Below, in pieces: positions 1 through 5,097 of a stretch of DNA of 8,236 nucleotides. Origin of the DNA: Gemmatimonas phototrophica (lineage in GTDB: Bacteria > Gemmatimonadota > Gemmatimonadetes > Longimicrobiales > Gaopeijiaceae); assembly GCA_945876015.1 (NCBI GenBank), contig CAMCNM010000079.1:1-8236 (forward strand), given 5' to 3'. The notes beneath the pieces are model-generated. The model was not told where the DNA came from. It was given only the letters and a program-made list of their open reading frames with translations, and did no database searches. The stretch's first letter is position 1; each line of letters starts with the position of its first letter. The position numbers were made by a program, and so were the translations under genes.

Positions 1-397
1 CGTGGACCACGAGCAGGTTCCCGGCCTGGAACGCCGGCACCAGACCGCTCATCGCCTGAGGGAACGCGAACTTGTTGTCGAGCGCGATCCCCTTGGTGGC
101 GGCCCTGCTGTCAGGGCGCGGAACGGCGATCGTCGCGCGCCCCGCGTAGTAGTCCGCGTCGAAGAACGGCACACACAGCGAGAGGCCGTCCGCACCGCCC
201 CGCAGGAAGACCGAGACGATCACGTCCCGCGAGCTGTCGGCCGCGCCGGCGAGCGTGACCTGCGGCAGCCAGTCGGGAAAGATCGGGAAGAACGCGGTGG
301 CCGCGGCTGCTGCCGCCGTGCCGGTGACGAACTGGCGGCGGGACAGCTCGGTATACTCGCGGCAGCCGGCGCAGTCGTCGTGGTCGATGTCACTCAT
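1..397 (-). CDS. DUF1501 family protein, Tat-exported, partial (N-terminal 132 residues)
   Basis: The gene starts at an ATG at 397-395 and is open to the left edge, so only its N-terminal part is visible. A GAGG Shine-Dalgarno at 409-406 lies 8 nt upstream and overlaps the stop codon of the DUF1800 gene, 10 nt away, so the two are probably coupled. The protein begins with a Cys-x2-Cys pair (C9, C12), then a twin-arginine motif SRRQFV (residues 19-24) and an Ala-rich hydrophobic stretch (about 27-37). This is a Tat signal, with likely cleavage near AGA/A at about residue 53. The mature part opens with VSVFLRGGADGLSLCVPF (61-78), the characteristic N-terminal block of DUF1501 (PF07394). As I recall, that family is related to the alkaline phosphatase/sulfatase superfamily. 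The substrate is unknown. DUF1501 and DUF1800 genes commonly occur as neighbours, which supports both calls. Confidence 0.9.
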   Translation of the reverse strand, partial: MSDIDHDDCAGCREYTELSRRQFVTGTAAAAAATAFFPIFPDWLPQVTLAGAADSSRDVIVSVFLRGGADGLSLCVPFFDADYYAGRATIAVPRPDSRAATKGIALDNKFAFPQAMSGLVPAFQAGNLLVVH

Positions 398-407
398 GAT
401 CGCTGCC

Positions 408-1892
408 TCAGAACCACTGGAAGCTGGACGAGCCCAGGACGAGCGCGAAGGCTTCGCGAACCCGGGTCCCGTTGTTCGGCGCCGCGGCCAGATAGGCCGT
501 AAGGCGGGTCTTCAGAGACGCCGGCATCTCGCCGGCGAACGCGCGCTTGTTGATCGCATCCGCGATTCCGGCTGGCGTGTTCACCTGCATGAGCGGGGTT
601 ACGTCAACCACGAGCGCCCCGGTCGTCAGCCCGGTCAGAAAAGTCGCGAAATTCCAGCGCTGGAGAACGGTCCCGGCCCACCAGTCCGCGTTGTCGGGAT
701 AGCCGTCTGGATCCTCCCAGCGGAAGAGCATCTGACCCATGATCGCGAGCTGACTAGGAGTGACCGAAGTAACCGAAGTCACCGTGGGTTGGGTCGCGCG
801 CAGCGCCGCGACTACGAACTGGTACGGCTGCCGGTACTTCGCGGGCGCGGCCAGCAGGTTCGCTTGCGTCAGGATGACGCGAACCATCGACGGGATGTCG
901 CCGCCGGTGCGCGTGAACGTGGCCGCGACCTTGGCGACGAGCGCCGTCGGCGGATCGTACTGGAGGAGCCAGCGAATCATCTTGGTGGAGATGAACTTCG
1001 CGGTGCTCGGGTGCGCGAGCAGGATGTCGAGCACCTTTTCGCCGTCCTGAACCCCCGCCGCACCCTGTCCCGAGGCAGGGATAGACGTCCCGAGTACGGT
1101 CTTCGCCGTGAAATCGTGACCGGTGGGATCAAAATTGAAGTCGCCGCGCCCCGCGATCGTCCAGCCGGTCAGACACAGCGTCACCTGCTCGACGTCGGTT
1201 TGCGTATAGCCGCCGTCGACGCCCAGAGTGTGCAGCTCCATAAGCTCGCGCGCATAGTTCTGGTTGATGTTGCGGTTGCGGCTGCGCGTGTTGTCCAGGT
1301 ACTCGAGCATGGCCGGACTGTGCGCGCTCGCCCGCAGCATGTCGGGGAACTTCCCGAGCGCGTGCTTGCGGACGACATCGCGGTCGTCCAGCATCTTCAG
1401 GTAATTGACCTTTGGGTAATAGATGTTGAAGTGGGCGGTCCAGAACTCGACCATGCGCTCGTAGAGCTGTCGTTTCGAGAACGCGGCGCGGTAGAGGGTC
1501 GACTCACCGAGCTGGTTGTAGAGGGCGTTCTGGTCCTGCTGGTAGAGTCCGGTCCCGTCCATCACCAGGGCGGGGTAGTTCGTGGTGACGAAGGTCTCCG
1601 CCGCGGTGTCTACGATCGTCGTCGGGTTCAGGTGGTACTCGAGGTAGCGCGTGAAGCCCATCGACTTCGCGCGCGTCATTTCTTCCTCGGTAGCGCCATT
1701 GGTGACACGACGAACCAGTCGCTGGAGGGCGTCGCCGATTGCGGGCGGCGCCGACGGCCGTGTGGTGTGGGGACGCACAACGACCTGGGCGGAGGCGCGC
1801 GCGGGCGCCAGCAGCGCGGCGGCCGCCACGACCGCCCCTACGGTAAGGAGATGGCGCCGGGTGGGTTCGGCTTCTTCGAGTGGGTCGCTCAT
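408..1892 (-). CDS. DUF1800 family protein, Tat-exported
   Basis: This encodes 494 residues. The ATG at 1892-1890 is chosen because a strong GGAGG lies 6 nt upstream (1903-1899) and because it puts a signal peptide at the N-terminus. An upstream in-frame start at 2006 would add 38 unconvincing residues. The signal has twin arginines (R12, R13 in TRRHLL), a hydrophobic core (about 15-29) and a probable ASA cleavage site near residue 35. DUF1800 (PF08811) signatures follow: RMVEFWTAHFNIY (146-158), the LDDRDVVRKHALGKF block (168-182), NYARELMELHTLGVDGGYT (212-230) and LTGWT (241-245). Length is usual for the family. The biochemical role is unknown, and the protein should act in the periplasm or outside the cell. 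It is followed 10 nt later by a DUF1501 gene, its common partner, and preceded by a structured leader after gspG. Confidence 0.93.
   Translation of the reverse strand: MSDPLEEAEPTRRHLLTVGAVVAAAALLAPARASAQVVVRPHTTRPSAPPAIGDALQRLVRRVTNGATEEEMTRAKSMGFTRYLEYHLNPTTIVDTAAETFVTTNYPALVMDGTGLYQQDQNALYNQLGESTLYRAAFSKRQLYERMVEFWTAHFNIYYPKVNYLKMLDDRDVVRKHALGKFPDMLRASAHSPAMLEYLDNTRSRNRNINQNYARELMELHTLGVDGGYTQTDVEQVTLCLTGWTIAGRGDFNFDPTGHDFTAKTVLGTSIPASGQGAAGVQDGEKVLDILLAHPSTAKFISTKMIRWLLQYDPPTALVAKVAATFTRTGGDIPSMVRVILTQANLLAAPAKYRQPYQFVVAALRATQPTVTSVTSVTPSQLAIMGQMLFRWEDPDGYPDNADWWAGTVLQRWNFATFLTGLTTGALVVDVTPLMQVNTPAGIADAINKRAFAGEMPASLKTRLTAYLAAAPNNGTRVREAFALVLGSSSFQWF
759..785. repeat. Three 9-bp tandem repeats inside the DUF1800 gene
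   Basis: Three consecutive 9-bp units of the form AGTNACCGA (the last ends in T) lie at 759-767, 768-776 and 777-785. On the coding strand they encode a Val-Thr-Ser repeat, TVTSVTSVTP, around residues 370-379 of the DUF1800 protein. The units differ at the same variable base, a third codon position. This is probably a short in-frame slippage duplication in a loop. Confidence 0.75.
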
Positions 1893-1898
1893 CGGGCG

Positions 1899-1903
1899 CC
1901 TCC
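1899..1903 (-). promoter_or_regulatory. Shine-Dalgarno of the DUF1800 gene
   Basis: On the minus strand the sequence reads GGAGG, with 6 nt to the ATG at 1892. It is the clearest ribosome binding site in the window; most other genes here rely on overlap with the previous gene. It fixes the start of the DUF1800 gene. It also lies inside the downstream arm of a long inverted repeat, so it could be masked in longer transcripts. Confidence 0.8.
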
Positions 1904-1968
1904 GTTGGCCTTCGCAGAGATATTCTGACGTCTTCAAGTCCAATTGGGTTAAATCGGGCTCAATAAGT

Positions 1969-1986
1969 CGATTGTGGCAGCAATCG
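1969..1986. repeat. Small stem-loop CGATTG/CAATCG in the leader
   Basis: CGATTG at 1969-1974 and CAATCG at 1981-1986 form a 6-bp perfect inverted repeat with a 6-nt loop, just downstream (in transcription) of the GC-rich stem-loop. It sits inside the loop of the large inverted repeat, so it could coexist with either alternative fold. It could also be a protein-binding dyad. Confidence 0.4.
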
Positions 1987-1988
1987 GT

Positions 1989-2016
1989 GGGCCCCCGCAA
2001 GACCAACGGAGGGCCC
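1989..2016 (-). terminator. GC-rich stem-loop after gspG, terminator-like but without U-tract
   Basis: On the minus strand GGGCCCTC (2016-2009) can pair with GGGGGCCC (1996-1989), giving 8 bp including one G-U around a 12-nt loop. It begins 16 nt after the gspG stop. No run of U follows, so classical intrinsic termination is doubtful. It may pause polymerase, stabilise the 3' end of the gsp mRNA or be one state of a leader switch. The same 5' arm is used in the longer inverted repeat, so the two structures are mutually exclusive. Confidence 0.4.
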
Positions 2017-2032
2017 TATTCGTCACTTCCCC

Positions 2033-2461
2033 TCAGGATCCACTCAGGTCCGCGTCCTCTCCCTCCCCTCCGGGTGCACCGTCACGCCCGAGTGACGAGA
2101 GGTCGAATCCCGATGCACCGGCGGTGGTGGGACTCCGGTAGAGGTACCGGCGGTTCCAGGGATCCAGCGGCACATCCTTACGGAGGTAGGGACCGCGCCA
2201 GCTCACCGGGGCCGGATCGCGCACCGGCTTCTCGCGCAACGCCGCGAGTCCCTGCTCCGTGGTAGGATAGAAGCCGTTGTCGAGCCGATAGTTGTCGAGC
2301 GCCACGCCGAGGAGGTCGATCTGGGTGCGCGCGGTCGCGATCCTGGCCTCGGACACGCGGCCAAAGATCTGTGGCGCCACCAGCCCGGCGAGGAGCGCGA
2401 GAACCAGGATCACGACCATCAGCTCGATGAGGGTGAAGCCGGACCGTCGCTGGGTAATCAC
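2033..2461 (-). CDS. gspG: Type II secretion system major pseudopilin GspG
   Basis: GspG is the main subunit of the periplasmic pseudopilus that pushes cargo through the secretin. A GTG start at 2461 gives 142 residues and overlaps the gspF stop by 4 nt (GTGA). Any upstream start would put more than 50 unrelated residues before the prepilin signal. The N-terminus is the class III signal SG/FTLIELMVV: cleavage by prepilin peptidase after G8, Phe at +1 and Glu at +5 (E13), then a hydrophobic helix to about residue 30. The rest is diagnostic for GspG: DNYRLDNGFYPTTEQGLAAL (56-75), WRGPYLRKDVPLDPW (88-102) and the Ca2+-loop region SSLGRDGAPGGEGEDADL (122-139). It is the last gsp gene in view. No H, I, J or K pseudopilin follows it, unlike the common G-H-I-J-K order. 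Confidence 0.96.
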   Translation of the reverse strand: MITQRRSGFTLIELMVVILVLALLAGLVAPQIFGRVSEARIATARTQIDLLGVALDNYRLDNGFYPTTEQGLAALREKPVRDPAPVSWRGPYLRKDVPLDPWNRRYLYRSPTTAGASGFDLSSLGRDGAPGGEGEDADLSGS

Positions 2462-3657
2462 AGGAGACTCGTGTTGATGCCGTAGATCGCCTGGAGCATC
2501 GCAAGCGCGACGAATCCGATGACGAGGGCAAAAAGCAGGATCATCGCGGGCTCGATGACACCCACCAGGGTCCGGAGCGTACGCCGCACCTCCCCATCGT
2601 AGGCGTCGGCGACCCGGGAGCACATGTCGTCGAGCCGGCCGCTTCCCTCCCCGACGGCGATCAGCTCGGTCGCCAGGGGAGGCAGGGTCCCGGAGAGAGC
2701 GACGTGGATCGGCTTTCCGTGGCTGACAGCTTCGGCGGCGCGGTCCAACCCCGCGCCCAGCTCCGCGTTCGACACCGTGGCGCGGGCAGCGCGCAGCGCG
2801 GGCAGCAACGGCCGGCCGCTCTTGAGGAGCATGCCGAGCGCCCGCGCGAAGGCGGAGGTCTCGTGCTTCAACTCGAGCTCACCCACCCACGGCAAGGCGA
2901 GGCGCCAAGCATGCCACCGTTGCCGGTTCCCGGGATGGGCCAGCCACGAGCGCGCGGCCGCGATCAGCAGCGCTCCGCCGAGGAGAAGCGCCCACCATCC
3001 ACCGGCCACCAACCCACCCGCTCCGACCAGCAGGCGAGTCGACAGCGGCAGCGCGCCACCCTCGTCCGCGATCATCGCGGCGAAGCGCGGCACGACGAAC
3101 AGGAGAAGGACCGTGATCCCCGTTCCCGAGACGAACGCCATCAACGCCGGATAGAGGAGGGCCGCCCGCACCTCCCCCCTCAGTTCGTTCAGCTGGTCCA
3201 GATGATGGGCGAGGCGCACCAGGGACTCGTCCAGCGCCCCGCTCTCCTCGCCCCCCGCCACCATCGCCACTGTCAGTGGGCTGAAGACCGCGGGGTGCCG
3301 GGCCATTGCCCCGGCCAAGCTGGCGCCTTCGCGCACGGATTGGTGGACCTGAAGGGCAGCGTCGGCAACATCCGGGTGACGCGCCTGGCTCGCCGCGAAA
3401 ACAATGGCGCGGTCGAGCGCGACGCCCGCCCCCAGCATGGTGGCGACGGTTCTGGTGAAGAGCGCCAGCGCCGGGGCCAGGCCCATGGCGCTCTGCCGAG
3501 GAGCCCCACGAGCTCCGGATACCGGGGCGAGATCGACCGGGTAGAGGCGCTGGCGCCGCAGCTCCTCGAGGGCGGTGAGAGGGGTCGCCGCTTGAACGAA
3601 ACCCTCGACCACCTGGCCGTCCGGGGTGGACGCACGGTACCGGTAGCTCGACGTCAT
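2458..3657 (-). CDS. gspF: Type II secretion system inner-membrane platform protein GspF
   Basis: This encodes 399 residues, close to the usual length of about 400. The ATG at 3657 overlaps the gspE stop by 4 nt (ATGA), and its own stop overlaps the gspG start. GspF is the polytopic platform protein thought to couple the GspE ATPase to pseudopilus growth. It has two T2SSF domains, at about residues 63-188 and 265-387. Each carries the conserved Gly-Glu turn: GEESG (136-140) and GEGSG (336-340). Three membrane segments are visible, at about 167-195, 208-236 and 362-390, giving the standard layout. The N-terminal SYRYRASTPDGQVVEGFVQA is typical of GspF/PilC. Position between E and G argues for GspF rather than a type IV pilus PilC. 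Nothing appears truncated. Confidence 0.96.
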   Translation of the reverse strand: MTSSYRYRASTPDGQVVEGFVQAATPLTALEELRRQRLYPVDLAPVSGARGAPRQSAMGLAPALALFTRTVATMLGAGVALDRAIVFAASQARHPDVADAALQVHQSVREGASLAGAMARHPAVFSPLTVAMVAGGEESGALDESLVRLAHHLDQLNELRGEVRAALLYPALMAFVSGTGITVLLLFVVPRFAAMIADEGGALPLSTRLLVGAGGLVAGGWWALLLGGALLIAAARSWLAHPGNRQRWHAWRLALPWVGELELKHETSAFARALGMLLKSGRPLLPALRAARATVSNAELGAGLDRAAEAVSHGKPIHVALSGTLPPLATELIAVGEGSGRLDDMCSRVADAYDGEVRRTLRTLVGVIEPAMILLFALVIGFVALAMLQAIYGINTSLL

Positions 3658-5093
3658 AGCTCGGTGCCCGCGTTCGTCACGCGCAGGACCTCGTCGAGGG
3701 TGGTGATCCCGGCCTCCACCTTCTCCAATCCATTCACATGGAGGGCTTTCATCCCGCCCCGCACGGCGGCAGCGCGGAGGTCGGCGATGGGTGCGCGCGC
3801 CACCACGAGCGCCCGCAGCTCGTCGGTCATCGCCAGGAGCTCGAAGATCCCGGTGCGACCCGCGAAGCCGGTATGCGAGCAGGCGTCACAACCAGATCCC
3901 CCGCAGCTCCTGCACACCACCCTCACCAGCCGCTGGGCAAGGATGCCCTGGACGGTCGCCGCCACGAGGTAGGGCTCGATCCCCATGTTGATCAGACGCG
4001 TGACGCCGCCGGGCGCGTCATTGGTGTGTAGCGTGGCGAATACCAGATGCCCGGTGAGGGCGGCCTGAATCGCGATCTCGGCGGTCTCCTTGTCCCGCAT
4101 CTCGCCGACCATGATCACGTCAGGATCATGGCGGAGGATGGAACGGAGCGCGCCCGCGAACGTGAGCCCGGCCTTCCGGTTCGCCGGAATCTGCGTGACC
4201 CCGTCGATCTGATACTCGACCGGATCCTCGACCGTCACGATCTTCACGCCCGGTCGGTTTACGCGGGCGAGGCAGCCGTACAGCGTCGTGGTCTTGCCGG
4301 CGCCAGTGGGACCGGTCACGAGCAGAATGCCGCTGGAGCGGCGAACGAGACGGTCGAAGCGCTCGCCGACCTCGCCGGGCATGCCGAGGTCGGCGAGGTC
4401 GCGCGCCATCGCGCCATGATCGAGGATGCGGAGCACGACACTCTCGCCGTGCAAAGCCGGCAGCGTCGACACGCGCAGGTCGATCTGCCGGTCGTCGAGG
4501 CGCAGGCGAGCACGCCCGTCCTGCGGCAGCCGCCGCTCGGCGATGTCGAGCCCGGCCATGATCTTGATGCGACTGAGGACGGCCCCTCGGTACTGGTGGG
4601 CGAGGCTGGAGATCTCCTGCAGCACGCCGTCGAGTCGGAACCGGACCCGGAGTCCCGACCCGGTCGACTCCACGTGCACGTCGCTCGCCCCCGAGCGCAG
4701 CGCGTCGCGCAGCATCACGTTCACCATCTGGATCACCGGCGCCTGGTTGGCGAGCGCGTGCAGGTCTCCCGTCGCGCCGCCCCCCTCCCCGTTCACGAGG
4801 AGATCGGGAGCCATCTCGTCGTCACCCCCGGCCGTCTCACGCTGCGCCGAGAGGATCGCCCCCTGGATCTCGCCGGCTGGCATCGGGACCAGGCGGAGGC
4901 GGCGGCCGTACACGCGGCTGAGCTCGTCGGACACGGTGGGGTCGAGCGCACCGCCCACCGCGGTCGCGAGCGCGCCGTCCGCGTCGATGCCGAGCGGGAG
5001 CACGCAGTGTTCGTCGAGGTACCGCGGTGAGAGCCGCAGGGCGAGCGGGCCGCTCGCCGCCTCGCGCAGGTCCCGCCCCTGGTTGGCGCTCAT
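3654..5093 (-). CDS. gspE: Type II secretion system ATPase GspE
   Basis: This encodes 479 residues from an ATG at 5093, 4 nt after the gspD stop. It is the cytoplasmic hexameric ATPase that drives pseudopilus assembly. An N-terminal GspE_N-like region spans about residues 18-82, followed by a Gly-rich linker (about 88-110). The core has Walker A GPTGAGKTTT (261-270), the Asp box VTVEDPVEY (286-294), Walker B DPDVIMVGEMRD (323-334, catalytic E331) and the His box TGHLVFATLHTNDA (347-360). A zinc knuckle follows with C394, C397, C402 and C405. Only four residues separate its two Cys pairs, whereas many GspE proteins have roughly 25-30 there, so this C-terminal module is unusually compact. All catalytic motifs are intact. 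PilB or another T4P-type ATPase is the alternative, but the neighbours point to GspE. Confidence 0.96.
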   Translation of the reverse strand: MSANQGRDLREAASGPLALRLSPRYLDEHCVLPLGIDADGALATAVGGALDPTVSDELSRVYGRRLRLVPMPAGEIQGAILSAQRETAGGDDEMAPDLLVNGEGGGATGDLHALANQAPVIQMVNVMLRDALRSGASDVHVESTGSGLRVRFRLDGVLQEISSLAHQYRGAVLSRIKIMAGLDIAERRLPQDGRARLRLDDRQIDLRVSTLPALHGESVVLRILDHGAMARDLADLGMPGEVGERFDRLVRRSSGILLVTGPTGAGKTTTLYGCLARVNRPGVKIVTVEDPVEYQIDGVTQIPANRKAGLTFAGALRSILRHDPDVIMVGEMRDKETAEIAIQAALTGHLVFATLHTNDAPGGVTRLINMGIEPYLVAATVQGILAQRLVRVVCRSCGGSGCDACSHTGFAGRTGIFELLAMTDELRALVVARAPIADLRAAAVRGGMKALHVNGLEKVEAGITTLDEVLRVTNAGTEL

Positions 5094-5097
5094 CGTG

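Larger units (their letters stand above)
1894..2016. repeat. 18-bp inverted repeat bracketing the gspG-DUF1800 gap
   Basis: The plus-strand arm at 1894-1912 is the reverse complement of 1999-2016 apart from one extra base (1898) and one substitution (1909 against 2002). The perfect core is CCTCCGTTGG at 1899-1908 against CCAACGGAGG at 2003-2012. In minus-strand RNA the arms would form 18 pairs, with one G-U and one bulged C, around an 86-nt loop. The downstream arm contains the DUF1800 Shine-Dalgarno and ends 1 nt before its ATG. The repeat could be an RNA switch, or the terminal repeats of a tiny element. I see no flanking target-site duplication. Confidence 0.85.
1893..2032 (-). other. Leader region between gspG and the DUF1800 gene
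   Basis: This is the only gap over 10 nt in the window and is visibly richer in A and T than the genes around it. It contains a long inverted repeat, two short stem-loops (1989-2016 and 1969-1986), an 8-bp palindrome CCAATTGG (1940-1947) and a GACGTC palindrome (1927-1932). A weak sigma-70-like promoter can be drawn on the minus strand, TTGGAC (1943-1938) and TATCTC (1922-1917), but the 15-nt spacer is short and I would not rely on it. No U-tract terminator is present, so read-through from gspG is possible. No small ORF is convincing. Confidence 0.6.

Noticed and set aside
255..1928. 557-codon plus-strand open frame opposite the DUF1800 gene, and similar plus-strand frames at 2704-3972, 4047-5030 and 5419-6804
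   Set aside because: Their translations are Arg/Gly/His-rich and match no family. They lie opposite clear, motif-bearing genes, and GC-rich codon bias readily keeps such antisense frames open.
1917..1943. Promoter TTGGAC / TATCTC on the minus strand before the DUF1800 gene
   Set aside because: Hexamer matches are partial and the spacer is 15 nt. It is kept only as a possibility in the leader description, not as a separate feature.
1893..2006. Upstream extension of the DUF1800 gene to an in-frame start at 2006
   Set aside because: The added 38 residues are not signal-like and would place the Tat motif at about residue 50. The ATG at 1892 has an ideal GGAGG and gives a normal signal peptide.
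2462..2623. N-terminal extension of gspG to an in-frame start at 2623
   Set aside because: It would overlap gspF by about 165 nt and put 54 unrelated residues before the prepilin signal. The GTG overlapping the gspF stop gives the expected short leader.
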